Translations under genes and position numbers: made by a program
DNA from: Flavobacterium chryseum
Lineage (GTDB): Bacteria > Bacteroidota > Bacteroidia > Flavobacteriales > Flavobacteriaceae
DNA length: 36,502 bases
Assembly (NCBI RefSeq): GCF_004362015.1
Contig: NZ_SNWW01000008.1
Location: 258,735 to 295,236 of the forward strand
Direction of reading: 5' to 3'
The notes under the pieces: model-generated
The model's database searches: none
The model's input: the letters and a program-made list of their open reading frames with translations, nothing else
Told to the model about the DNA's origin: nothing
Part shown: piece after piece, positions 1-7,663 of the stretch
Numbering within the stretch: the first letter of the stretch is position 1
Layout: every line of letters begins with the position of its first letter

Positions 1-811
1 CTAAAATATCCTTTAAATGATTCTGAAAATCCTCATTCTCATTTACACCAATATGATCCTGATTTTTTAAGGGATAATAATGACTATTCTCCTTCAATAA
101 TTTACTTAATCGAACGGAATTTTTATAAGGAATTAATTGATCCTGCATTCCGTGAAAAATATAAATTGGCGCATTAATTTTAGGCAGATAATCATAAGTT
201 TCTAAGCTGAATTTTTTCATGAAATCAGGAAAAAACGGAACTTTAGAACGCGATAATTCTGTAAAACTATAATAAGGCGCCTGAAGAATTAAAGCTTTTG
301 GATGGTTTTTAGAAGCTAAAATTGTAGCCAATCCTGAACCAATTGAATATCCGGTGATAACAATTTTATTTTCAGGATATCGTTTGGTTAATGTTTTATA
401 TGCAACAGAAACATCTTTATTTAATTGTTCTTCATTTTCAATTTCGCCTTCGCTTTTACCAAAGCTTCTGTAATCTAAAATAAAAATATCGTAACCTAAA
501 CTGGTGTAAATTTTAGCAATTTTTCCCCAAGTTTCTAAAGTTCCCGCATTTCCGTGAAGGTAAAAAACCAATCCTTTAGAATTTTCTGCTTTGAATAATA
601 ATCCATTCAGATGAACTCCGTCAAACGAACGAATATTTAATTCTTCAAATTTCTGCTGGTACTCAAATTTATAATCTTTGGGAAGTCTGGCACTCTGAAA
701 AACCATTCCGACCTGATTAAAATAGATATAGGAAACTACAAGCAAATAAATAACAACAAAAAAGCTGGCAAGAACTAACATCAAAAATTTAAGCGTTTTA
801 ATTATTTCCAT
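1..811 (-). CDS. Alpha/beta hydrolase, membrane-anchored (C-terminus cut by window edge)
   Basis: The reading frame is open from an ATG at 811 to the left edge, giving about 270 residues without a stop, so only the last few residues should be missing. Residues 9-31 form one hydrophobic segment (signal anchor). The rest has alpha/beta-hydrolase landmarks: oxyanion motif HGNAG at 86-90, nucleophile elbow GYSIGSG with Ser156, an acid candidate Asp224 in HGMQDQ and His253 in NQDHIG. This resembles the Bem46/ABHD13-like serine hydrolases; the substrate cannot be told. It lies 23 bp downstream of the helicase-like gene on the same strand, so co-transcription is likely. Family call is firm, function open. 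Confidence 0.85.
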   Translation of the reverse strand, partial: MEIIKTLKFLMLVLASFFVVIYLLVVSYIYFNQVGMVFQSARLPKDYKFEYQQKFEELNIRSFDGVHLNGLLFKAENSKGLVFYLHGNAGTLETWGKIAKIYTSLGYDIFILDYRSFGKSEGEIENEEQLNKDVSVAYKTLTKRYPENKIVITGYSIGSGLATILASKNHPKALILQAPYYSFTELSRSKVPFFPDFMKKFSLETYDYLPKINAPIYIFHGMQDQLIPYKNSVRLSKLLKENSHYYPLKNQDHIGVNENEDFQNHLKDIL

Positions 812-834
812 TTAATTACGATTACTAAAGCAGA

Positions 835-1500
835 TTATTCCTCTTCTTCGATATCGTCATCTTCTTCATCAAGTTCCTCATCTCCTTCTTCATCCATATC
901 AAATATGTAAGGCTCTAACAGCATTTTATCTGCTAAAATCTCAATACGTTCTGTCAATGTTTCGGCAAAAATAATACGTTGTGTTTTTGGGATACTGTTT
1001 GAAATACGCATGATTTTGGTTTCGTGACGTAATTTCAAAATCGGATCTGCATCGTCCAGAATAAACATTTTTAAGCGGTTTACATTATAACCAGCGGTTG
1101 TAAACATATCGCTTAATTTATTGGGTGTCCCAATTAAAATGTCGATTCCGGTAGAAATATAGTTTTTATCATAATCCATATCGCCTTTGTCGTGTACGCC
1201 GTAAACTTCAAGATTGGTATATTTTCCGTATTTCGCAAAAAGTTCGACCATCTCTAATACTTTGGCTTTGTCTTCAACAAAAATTAAGGCACGTGGAGAT
1301 TCTTCGGTCTGACCCGCCAATTGCTGAATTACATTCAATACAATTGTAGTCGATTTTCCGCTTCCCGTCGGAGAAAGAATAATACAATCCGAACCACTTT
1401 TTATGGTTGAGAAAGTTTCTTTTTGTAATACATTCGGTTCCGTTAAACCATTTTCGATTAAAGCGTCCTGTAACTTTTCGTTTATTTTTTTTAGTTTCAT
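835..1500 (-). CDS. DEAD-box-like protein with only the first RecA domain
   Basis: This 221-residue protein has the N-terminal half of a DEAD-box RNA helicase: a Q-motif-like Gln26, Walker A (motif I) SPTGSGKST at 43-51, motif Ib GTP at 124-126, motif II as DDAD at 149-152 instead of DEAD, and motif III as AET at 179-181 instead of SAT. The second RecA domain (motifs IV-VI, including the arginine finger) is absent. After residue 202 the chain becomes an almost purely acidic tail of Asp and Glu. The gene ends at a clean TAA and no helicase second half follows: the next gene is the hydrolase 23 bp downstream. ATP binding is plausible; processive unwinding alone is not. It could be a regulatory or RNA-binding paralogue. 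Start ATG at 1500. Confidence 0.8.
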   Translation of the reverse strand: MKLKKINEKLQDALIENGLTEPNVLQKETFSTIKSGSDCIILSPTGSGKSTTIVLNVIQQLAGQTEESPRALIFVEDKAKVLEMVELFAKYGKYTNLEVYGVHDKGDMDYDKNYISTGIDILIGTPNKLSDMFTTAGYNVNRLKMFILDDADPILKLRHETKIMRISNSIPKTQRIIFAETLTERIEILADKMLLEPYIFDMDEEGDEELDEEDDDIEEEE

Positions 1501-1508
1501 CTTTGTAT

Positions 1509-1586
1509 GCTTTAAGCTTTAGGCAATACGCCATAAGCAAAAATTATTTTTAATTTTTAAAAGCCTAAAGCTTATAGCTTAAAGCC
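1509..1586. repeat. Imperfect inverted repeat between the sigma-54 regulator and helicase-like genes
   Basis: The left arm GCTTTAAGCTTTAGGC (1509-1524) is matched in inverted form by 1563-1586, which itself is nearly palindromic (GCCTAAAGCTT at/AGCTTAAAGCC). It fills most of the 102-bp gap between two minus-strand genes. No T-run follows the stem in a way that makes a convincing terminator. It looks like one of the small dispersed intergenic repeats of the genus. Confidence 0.55.
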
Positions 1587-1602
1587 TATTGTGCGAAGCA
1601 TC

Positions 1603-2766
1603 CTATTTGCTTGCGAACATTTTTACATCTGTTTCAGAAATTTCTGTTCCTCCTAAAATGATTAATCTTTCGACAACATTTCTAAGTTCACGAATGTTTC
1701 CTGTCCAATCGTATTCCTGCAATAATTTTATGGCTGGTTGCGAAAATACTTTGACAACATTTCCTTGTTCCGATGCGATTTTCTCTGCAAAGTGTCTTAT
1801 TAAAGCCGGAATATCATCGCGTCTTTCATTCAATGGCGGAACTTTAATTAAAATTACAGCCAAACGATGGTATAAATCTTCACGGAAACGGCCTTCGGCA
1901 ATTTCGGTTTTTAAATCTTTGTTGGTTGCAGCCACAACACGAACATCAACTTTTATATCTTTTTCAGCTCCAACTCTGGTAATCATACTTTCTTGTAAAG
2001 CGCGTAACACTTTGGCTTGCGCCGAAAGACTCATATCACCAATTTCATCTAAGAAAATAGTTCCTTTATCTGCCGCCTCAAACTTTCCTGCGCGATCTTT
2101 AACTGCCGATGTAAAAGCACCTTTGACGTGACCAAATAATTCACTTTCTATTAATTCACTCGGAATTGCAGCGCAGTTTACTTCAATTAAAGGAAAATTA
2201 GCACGCTCGCTTTTTTCATGCAATTGATGCGCAACTAATTCTTTTCCGGTTCCGTTTGGTCCTGTAATTAAAACTCTGGCTTCGGTTTGGGCAACTTTAT
2301 CAATCATTAATTTTATATGATTAATAGCTTCGCTTTCGCCAACCATTTCGTAGTTTTTGCTAACTTTTTTCTTCAGAATTTTATTTTCAACTACAAGTTG
2401 TTTTTTATCTAAAGCATTACGAACAGTATTCAATAAACGATTTAAATCCGGCGGTTTTGAGATATAATCAAAAGCTCCCAAACGCATGGTATGAATAGCG
2501 GTTTCCATATCACCGTGACCTGAGATCATTACCATCGGAATTTCCGGTTTTATTTTTTTTACTTCTTCTAAAACCTCAACACCGTCCATTTTTGGCATTT
2601 TGATATCGCACAAAACCAAATCGTAATCATTGTTTTTTATTTTTTCAAGACCTGCAACACCATCTTCTGCTTCATCGACTTGATAAGTATCATTTTCTTC
2701 TGATAAAATTTTTACCAAAACTCTGCGAATCGATGCTTCGTCTTCTATAATTAGTATTTTACTCAT
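1603..2766 (-). CDS. Sigma-54-dependent response regulator (NtrC family) without HTH domain
   Basis: Residues 1-120 are a receiver domain with Asp9/Glu10, phospho-acceptor Asp54 in CDIKMPKMDG and Lys104. Residues about 140-375 are a sigma-54 interaction AAA+ domain: Walker A GPNGTGKE at 169-176, the sigma-54 contact loop as GAFTSA (216-221; usual form GAFTGA), Walker B GTIFLDE at 235-241, and the arginine-rich GRFREDLYHRL segment. The chain stops at residue 387, straight after the AAA+ helical lid, so the Fis-type DNA-binding domain of NtrC proteins is missing. The downstream 102 bp hold a repeat and no HTH in another frame. It follows the ABC-2 permease by 200 bp on the same strand. No sensor kinase is adjacent. 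Start ATG at 2766. Confidence 0.93.
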   Translation of the reverse strand: MSKILIIEDEASIRRVLVKILSEENDTYQVDEAEDGVAGLEKIKNNDYDLVLCDIKMPKMDGVEVLEEVKKIKPEIPMVMISGHGDMETAIHTMRLGAFDYISKPPDLNRLLNTVRNALDKKQLVVENKILKKKVSKNYEMVGESEAINHIKLMIDKVAQTEARVLITGPNGTGKELVAHQLHEKSERANFPLIEVNCAAIPSELIESELFGHVKGAFTSAVKDRAGKFEAADKGTIFLDEIGDMSLSAQAKVLRALQESMITRVGAEKDIKVDVRVVAATNKDLKTEIAEGRFREDLYHRLAVILIKVPPLNERRDDIPALIRHFAEKIASEQGNVVKVFSQPAIKLLQEYDWTGNIRELRNVVERLIILGGTEISETDVKMFASK

Positions 2767-2787
2767 TCTTTTTAAGGTTCAAAGTTG

Positions 2788-2955
2788 CAAAGGTTCAGAG
2801 GTACAAAGTTTAAAATCTTTATTGTTTTGTAGCTCTTCTCTTTATTGTTTATTATTTTTAATTCTTAGTTTAATTTGCAAAGTTCCTTCTGTTTTAAGTT
2901 CCAAATATTCAGATATTCAAAAAAACCTCTGGACCTTTGTATCTCTGAACCTTTG
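2788..2955. repeat. Inverted repeat flanking the gap between ABC permease and sigma-54 regulator
   Basis: CAAAGGTTCAGAGGTACAAAG at 2788-2808 has a near-perfect inverted copy at 2935-2955 (20 of 21 positions). The 126 bp between the arms are AT-rich and non-coding. The arrangement is that of a small mobile or REP-like intergenic element; it carries no gene. Confidence 0.6.
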
Positions 2956-2966
2956 CACCTCTAAAA

Positions 2967-4283
2967 CTAATATTTAAGCCATCTATACAATTCTTTCCAG
3001 GTTGGTTTTTTGCCGTACATTAAAATACCTACACGGTAAATTTTGGCTGCGAACCAAACTACAAGGAAAAAGGTAGCAAACAATAATGATACCGAAATTG
3101 CGATTTGCCACCACGGTACTCCAAACGGAATACGCATTAACATTACGATTGGCGATGTAAGCGGAATCATCGAAAACACAACTGCAACTGTTCCGTGTGG
3201 ATCATTTACAACTGTGAAGAAACCAATATAAACACTTAAAATAAGTGGCATAATAATCGGCAAAAGAAATTGTTGAGAATCGGTTTGATTATCGACAGCT
3301 GCTCCAATTGCTGCGTAAAACGAACTGTACAAAAAGTATCCTCCAATAAAATAAACCACAAAACCAATTATAATACTGGCGATTGGCAGATTCCATAATT
3401 CGCTAATATACATTTGTGCTGATCCCGAAAATTCTTGTTGTGCCGAATGCATTAATTCTGGTGGAATTTTAGCTGTTGGACCGACGTTCACTCCAAAAAA
3501 TGCTGAAGCTGCAAACATTAATCCCAAACCAATTATAGCCCAAATTACAAATTGAAGCAATCCCGCAAGCGAAGTTCCGATGATTTTACCAATCATTAAC
3601 TGAAATGGTTTTACCGACGAAATAATGATTTCGATGATTCGATTGGTTTTTTCTTCGATGACACTTCGCATTACCATGTTTCCGTAAATGATAATGAACA
3701 TCATAATTAAATAACCAAAAGCACCGCCAATCCCGATTTTGATCTCATTTAAGCCCTTTAAACTTTCTTCTCCCGAGGCTTTAACCAAATGAATATTGAC
3801 CTCTGATTGCGCTTTTTGAATCGCAAGAGTATCCAGTTTTGCTTTTTCGAGATTGAGTTTTGTTATTTTTGTTCCGATGACATTCTGCGTATTTTCTATA
3901 AAAGCAATACTTGGACTATTATTGGAAATAAACTCTATTTTACTTTCTAAATCTTTTAAATTTTCTGTTTTTGGAATTACGATTAAACCTGTAAAATTTT
4001 CTTTTGTAATACTGTCTTTTAACGCTTTTACACCGATTTCAGATAAATTTAGATATCTAAATTCTGCGCCATATTTATTTTCCTTTAAAAAATCAGCTGC
4101 AAACAAACCCGTTTCGTCATGAATCGCAATTCGTTTTGTATCAGCTTTCATCGAACTCAAATAACCAATAAATCCGGCAATTGCCACAAACAGCAACGGA
4201 CTTAAAAAAGTCATGACAACAAAAGACTTATTGCGGACTTTTGCAATGAATTCTCTTTTTATAATCAACGAAATGATGCTCAT
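2967..4283 (-). CDS. ABC-2 type transporter permease (NatB-like)
   Basis: This is a 438-residue membrane protein with the layout of ABC-2 exporters. One N-terminal membrane segment (about 20-43) is followed by a large extracytoplasmic domain (about 45-180), then five or six hydrophobic segments between about 185 and 415. The conserved stretch VIEEKTNRIIEIIISS just after the second segment is typical of NatB/ABC-2 permeases. It follows the ATPase gene by 76 bp on the same strand and would form the transporter with it. Substrate unknown; NatAB homologues export sodium or small compounds, but the sequence does not decide this. Start ATG at 4283, with a repeat-derived leader just upstream. Confidence 0.9.
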   Translation of the reverse strand: MSIISLIIKREFIAKVRNKSFVVMTFLSPLLFVAIAGFIGYLSSMKADTKRIAIHDETGLFAADFLKENKYGAEFRYLNLSEIGVKALKDSITKENFTGLIVIPKTENLKDLESKIEFISNNSPSIAFIENTQNVIGTKITKLNLEKAKLDTLAIQKAQSEVNIHLVKASGEESLKGLNEIKIGIGGAFGYLIMMFIIIYGNMVMRSVIEEKTNRIIEIIISSVKPFQLMIGKIIGTSLAGLLQFVIWAIIGLGLMFAASAFFGVNVGPTAKIPPELMHSAQQEFSGSAQMYISELWNLPIASIIIGFVVYFIGGYFLYSSFYAAIGAAVDNQTDSQQFLLPIIMPLILSVYIGFFTVVNDPHGTVAVVFSMIPLTSPIVMLMRIPFGVPWWQIAISVSLLFATFFLVVWFAAKIYRVGILMYGKKPTWKELYRWLKY

Positions 4284-4285
4284 TA

Positions 4286-4355
4286 TTTATTTTAGATTTT
4301 AGATTGTTGATTTTAGATTGTTGATTTAGATTTTAGTTCTTCACTCTAAAATCTA
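4286..4355. repeat. Tandem 14-bp repeat in the leader of the ABC permease gene
   Basis: TTTTAGATTGTTGA occurs twice head to tail at 4297-4310 and 4311-4324, followed by further TTTTAG/CTAAAA units up to about 4355, some inverted. Read on the mRNA strand it places AATCTAAAATAAATA directly before the ATG at 4283. The same unit occurs before hisS (9100-9127) and, in part, before the GNAT gene at 28620. Confidence 0.6.
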
Positions 4356-4359
4356 AAAT

Positions 4360-5286
4360 CTAAACTTTTTCAGTTACTGTTTGAATAAAAATATCGTTTA
4401 CACTTGGTATTTTTTCTACGAAATGGGTTACTTGTCCTCTTTGTGTTAAAAGATGTAATAACTCATTTGGTGTTGCGTTTCCTATCTGAATATTTAATTT
4501 TAAATCATCGTTTAGTGATTTAAAATTTGCTGGCGAAACGGTAAACTTCTGGGTAATATCATACATCAAACCTTCAACATTATTTGTCAGAATTCCAACT
4601 TCAAAACTGTTGGTTTTAAATTGGCGTTTTACATCGCTTAGTTTTCCTTCAATTAATTTATTCGATTTATGAATTAAGGCAATATGATCACAAAGCTCTT
4701 CAACACTTTCCATTCTGTGAGTCGAAAAGATAATTGTCGCGCCTTGCTCTCTCAATGCCAAAATCTCATCTTTAATAACATTTGCATTTACAGGATCAAA
4801 TCCGGAAAAAGGCTCATCAAAAATTAGCAATTTTGGTTTATGCAGTACGCAAACCACAAACTGAATTTTTTGCGCCATTCCTTTAGAAAGTTCCTGAATT
4901 TTCTTGTTCCACCAACCCTGGATTCCCAAACGATCAAACCAATATTCTAATTGCACTTTTGCTTCCGCTTTAGAAAGTCCTTTCATTTGTGCCAGATACA
5001 AACATTGCTCTCCCACTTTCATAGAAGTATACAAACCTCTTTCCTCGGGAAGATAACCAATTGTCTGCACGTGTTTTTGCTGCAATTTTTCGCCATCAAG
5101 AATTACTTCGCCGCTATCTGGCAATGTAATTTGATTTATGATTCGGATAAGAGAAGTTTTTCCAGCTCCATTCGGACCCAATAGTCCGTAAATACTACCT
5201 TTTGGTACATTTAATGAAACTTCGTTAAGCGCTACATAATCACCGTATTGTTTTACGACTTTATGTACTTCGAGTAAGTTGCTCAT
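4360..5286 (-). CDS. ABC transporter ATP-binding protein (NatA-like)
   Basis: A 308-residue ABC ATPase: Walker A GPNGAGKTS at 37-45, signature as LSKGM at 133-137 rather than LSGGQ, Walker B LLIFDEP at 153-159, D-loop SGFDP and switch His190 in STHRMES. The segment IGYLPEERGLY in the Q-loop region and the LSKGM signature are typical of the NatA subfamily of ABC-2 exporters. The roughly 80-residue C-terminal extension after the core domain fits that group. It is the first gene of a minus-strand unit with the permease 76 bp downstream. A weak -7-like TACTTTTA lies at 5338-5345, but I see no good -33 box. Confidence 0.93.
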   Translation of the reverse strand: MSNLLEVHKVVKQYGDYVALNEVSLNVPKGSIYGLLGPNGAGKTSLIRIINQITLPDSGEVILDGEKLQQKHVQTIGYLPEERGLYTSMKVGEQCLYLAQMKGLSKAEAKVQLEYWFDRLGIQGWWNKKIQELSKGMAQKIQFVVCVLHKPKLLIFDEPFSGFDPVNANVIKDEILALREQGATIIFSTHRMESVEELCDHIALIHKSNKLIEGKLSDVKRQFKTNSFEVGILTNNVEGLMYDITQKFTVSPANFKSLNDDLKLNIQIGNATPNELLHLLTQRGQVTHFVEKIPSVNDIFIQTVTEKV

Positions 5287-5363
5287 GCTGTTTTTAGAAT
5301 TTTCTGCGTCAGTTTGACCATTGTGGTTAACGGCCTGTAAAAGTAAATAATTAGAAGCGAATC

Positions 5364-5379
5364 TGCGTAATAATACGCA
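5364..5379. other. Small perfect hairpin beside the dnaJ terminator
   Basis: TGCGTA-ATAA-TACGCA is a perfect 6-bp palindrome with a 4-base loop. It lies between the grpE-dnaJ terminator and the ABC ATPase start on the minus strand. Role unknown; it may be an operator or chance. Confidence 0.35.
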
Positions 5380-5417
5380 AAAAACCCATCCTAAATTTGC
5401 ATTAGAATGGGTTTTTA
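5379..5417 (-). terminator. Rho-independent terminator of grpE-dnaJ
   Basis: A-rich stem AAAAACCCAT / ATGGGTTTTT, extended by CTAA/TTAG with one mismatch, with T-runs on both sides. It lies 33 bp past the dnaJ stop. The strand is set by dnaJ; it could also work in the other direction, but no + gene ends here. Confidence 0.85.
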
Positions 5418-5449
5418 TAATTATTTATCCCTTTTAGAAAAAGTTTAGC

Positions 5450-6559
5450 TTATGAAAACATATCTTTTACTTTTTCAAAAAATGATTTTTCTGATTTTTC
5501 AGGACTCGGAATAAAGTGTTCGTCGTTTAAAGCATTTTCAAAAAACTGTTTTTGTTCTTTGTTTAATGTTTTTGGAGTCCAAACATTTACATGAACAAGT
5601 AAATCTCCGCTTCCGTAACCGTTTATACTTGGAATACCTTTCCCTTTTAATCTTAATATTTTTCCGGACTGAATTCCTTCTTCCAGTTTGATACGAACTT
5701 TTCCGTTGATCGCTTCAATATCTTTAGAAACTCCTAAAACGGCTTCAGGGAAACTGATATACAAATCAAAATGTATATTTTCTCCTTCACGTTTCAGAAA
5801 TTCGTGTTCTAATTCTTCAATAGCAACAATTAAATCTCCCGGTACACTATTTCCCGGAGCATCGTTTCCTTTGTTAGAAACTTTCAATTGCATTCCGTCA
5901 ACAACTCCAGCTGGAATTTTGATAGAAACTGTTTCGTCTTCAACCACCATTCCCTGAGCATCAGCTTCAGAAGGTCTTTTATCAAGAATTTGTCCAGAAC
6001 CACCACAAGTAGGGCAAGTTGATGCAGATTGCATTCTTCCCAAAATTGTGTTTGTTACACGCATTACCTGTCCCTGACCATTACAAGTCGAACATGTTTT
6101 GTAAGTAACACCTTTAGCCTGAACTTTACGTTTTACTTTTACTTTTTTCTCAACACCATTTGCAATTTCGTCTAAAGTCAATTTTACTTTGATTCGAAGA
6201 TTGCTTCCTTTAGCGCGACGAGGACCGCCTCCGCCTCCACCGAATCCACCAAATCCTCCACCAAAAATATCACCAAACTGGCTGAAAATGTCATCCATAT
6301 TCATACCGCCGTGACCTCCGCCAAATCCGCCAGAACCATCAAAAGCCTGATGCCCGTATTGGTCGTATTTTGCTTTTTTGTTAGGATCGCTTAAAACTTC
6401 ATACGCTTCTGCCGCAAGTTTAAAGTTTTCTTCTGCCTCTTTGTCGCCTGGATTTTTATCCGGGTGATATTTAAGCGCACTTTTTCGGTAAGCTTTTTTA
6501 ATTTCGGCAGCGTCAGCATTTTTTGAAATGCCTAATATTTCGTAAAAATCTTTTTTCAT
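5450..6559 (-). CDS. dnaJ: Chaperone protein DnaJ (Hsp40), reduced zinc domain
   Basis: This is the co-chaperone that delivers substrates to DnaK and stimulates its ATPase. The J domain occupies residues 1-70 with the HPD motif at 32-34. A Gly/Phe-rich linker follows at about 72-112, and the C-terminal substrate-binding domains run from about 120 to 350. The zinc-binding region has only two CxxCxGxG motifs, at C156/C159 and C182/C185, where canonical DnaJ has four. By spacing they are motifs 2 and 3 (zinc centre II), so motifs 1 and 4 (zinc centre I) are missing. Length (369) is slightly short for the family for that reason. It lies 76 bp downstream of grpE on the same strand and probably uses the grpE promoter. 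Confidence 0.97.
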   Translation of the reverse strand: MKKDFYEILGISKNADAAEIKKAYRKSALKYHPDKNPGDKEAEENFKLAAEAYEVLSDPNKKAKYDQYGHQAFDGSGGFGGGHGGMNMDDIFSQFGDIFGGGFGGFGGGGGGPRRAKGSNLRIKVKLTLDEIANGVEKKVKVKRKVQAKGVTYKTCSTCNGQGQVMRVTNTILGRMQSASTCPTCGGSGQILDKRPSEADAQGMVVEDETVSIKIPAGVVDGMQLKVSNKGNDAPGNSVPGDLIVAIEELEHEFLKREGENIHFDLYISFPEAVLGVSKDIEAINGKVRIKLEEGIQSGKILRLKGKGIPSINGYGSGDLLVHVNVWTPKTLNKEQKQFFENALNDEHFIPSPEKSEKSFFEKVKDMFS

Positions 6560-6635
6560 AATAAGGTTAAATTACAAATCTGAAATTCCAAAATCCAATT
6601 TTTAAATTGTCCTTTAAAATTTCTGCTTGCTTTTA

Positions 6636-7214
6636 TTAGTTACCGATAACTACTTTAGGGAAACGAATAATTTTGTCTCCTAATTTGTATCCTTTTTCTA
6701 TAACATCAACAATTTTCCCTTTCATTTTGTCAGACGGTGCTGGAATTTGGGTAATTGCTTCAGCAAAATCTGCATTAAAAGCATCGCCTGCTCTTACTTC
6801 AACTTGCTCTAAACCTTTAGATACCAAAGTACTTTTTAATTTTTCGTGAATCAACTCCACTCCTTTTTTCAAATTCTCATCATCAGATTTGTTGATTTCT
6901 ACAGTTGCTCTGTCAAAATCATCTAAAACAGGAAGCATTGCTAACAAAACTTCTTGGTTTGCTGTTTTAAACAAATCCATACGCTCTTTTGAAGTTCTTT
7001 TTTTATAATTTTCAAATTCGGCAAATAATCTCAAAAACTTATCTTTTTCTTTTGCCAAGTCTTGAGCCAATTGCTCTTCAACACTTAATTCTTCAACAAT
7101 TAATTGCTCACCGTTGGCGTTCGTTTCTAACGTTACATCATCTAATTCCTGATCGAATTCTGTATTTTCCGTAGTCATATTATTTGTATTTTTAAAAATA
7201 TTCTTAAACTTCAT
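6636..7214 (-). CDS. grpE: Nucleotide exchange factor GrpE
   Basis: GrpE releases ADP from DnaK. The protein has the family layout: an acidic, disordered N-terminus, a long coiled coil (about 45-110) containing FLRLFAEFENYKKRTSKE, and a C-terminal beta domain ending in IRFPKVVIGN. I place the start at the ATG at 7214 (192 residues). A second ATG at 7178 (MTTENTEF) would give a shorter form, and the frame also extends to a TTG at 7220. The -7 box at 7238-7245 puts the transcript start near 7231, which fits 7214 with a leader of about 18 nt. First gene of the grpE-dnaJ operon; dnaK is not in the window. Confidence 0.95.
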   Translation of the reverse strand: MKFKNIFKNTNNMTTENTEFDQELDDVTLETNANGEQLIVEELSVEEQLAQDLAKEKDKFLRLFAEFENYKKRTSKERMDLFKTANQEVLLAMLPVLDDFDRATVEINKSDDENLKKGVELIHEKLKSTLVSKGLEQVEVRAGDAFNADFAEAITQIPAPSDKMKGKIVDVIEKGYKLGDKIIRFPKVVIGN

Positions 7215-7237
7215 TTTCAATTCTTTCTTTTGGATTG

Positions 7238-7270
7238 CAAAAGTACTGCCAAATCTTTTAAAATGTCAAA
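7238..7270 (-). promoter_or_regulatory. Promoter of grpE-dnaJ
   Basis: On the minus strand TTTG (7270-7267) and TACTTTTG (7245-7238) are separated by 21 bp, matching the Bacteroidetes TTTG-N19-21-TAnnTTTG consensus. The predicted transcript start is close upstream of the grpE ATG. Confidence 0.75.
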
Positions 7271-7362
7271 TTGTCACTCTATTAAAATCCAGTGTTTTAA
7301 ATTTAATTTTTGTAAGATAAAAAATTAGTATAATTTTAAGACTATTACGTTTTAGTTTGTAC

Positions 7363-7508
7363 TAAATTTGAGGCATCAATATATAAAATAAATTATTGCC
7401 TATCAAAATTGAATTTAAGGGTTTGGCCTCGGCCTTATAAATAATTATTAATTCAAGTTTACCTTATATTAAAAAAAGCTTCGCCTATTTCAGACGAAGC
7501 TTTTTTTT
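7363..7508 (+). ncRNA. Possible small RNA between grpE and hisS
   Basis: A perfect -7 box TAAATTTG (7363-7370) on the + strand has no open frame behind it. About 100 bp later comes a strong terminator (7471-7508). The stretch between has a long foldable segment: TTGAATT near 7409 pairs with AATTCAA near 7450, and AAGG pairs with CCTT around a GC-rich core GGCCTCGGCC, unusual in this AT-rich gap. The -33 box is poor (TTTA with 24-bp spacing). No known RNA family is recognised. The terminator also serves hisS from the other side, so it alone is not proof of a + transcript. Confidence 0.3.
7471..7508. terminator. Bidirectional terminator downstream of hisS
   Basis: AAAAAAAGCTTCG and CGAAGCTTTTTTTT form a perfect stem with an 11-base loop, and there are A- and T-runs on both sides. 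It lies beyond the hisS stop on the minus strand, after the repeat at 7521-7653. In the + direction it could end the candidate small RNA. Confidence 0.85.
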
Positions 7509-7520
7509 GTTCATTTCTCT

Positions 7521-7653
7521 TTGCCGCTAATTTTTCACGCAGATTTAAAAAAGATTTAAGCAGATATACGCAAATCATTAATAATTAAATCTTTCCAAAT
7601 CTGCTTAAATCTGTAGAATCTGCGTGAAAAAAATATTTTAATCTTTAAAATCT
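7521..7653. repeat. CACGCAGATT inverted-repeat element, copy 1
   Basis: Arms TTTTCACGCAGATT (7532-7545) and AATCTGCGTGAAAA (7617-7630) are a perfect 14-bp inverted repeat. Outer ends TTGCC and GGCAA also pair, and AAATCTGCTTAAATCTG units fill the middle. A second copy lies at 13781-13890. Together with the grpE promoter, the possible small RNA and the terminator this accounts for most of the 443-bp gap 7215-7663. Confidence 0.75.
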
Positions 7654-7663
7654 GTGGCAAAAC

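Noticed and set aside
1589..2131. A 180-codon open frame on the + strand opposite the sigma-54 regulator
   Set aside because: It lies wholly antisense to a well-conserved AAA+ domain, has no promoter, and its product has no family marks.
5287..5378. Sigma-54 (-24/-12) promoter for the ABC exporter
   Set aside because: No TGGC-N8-TTGC match was found on the minus strand in this gap or in 2767-2966.
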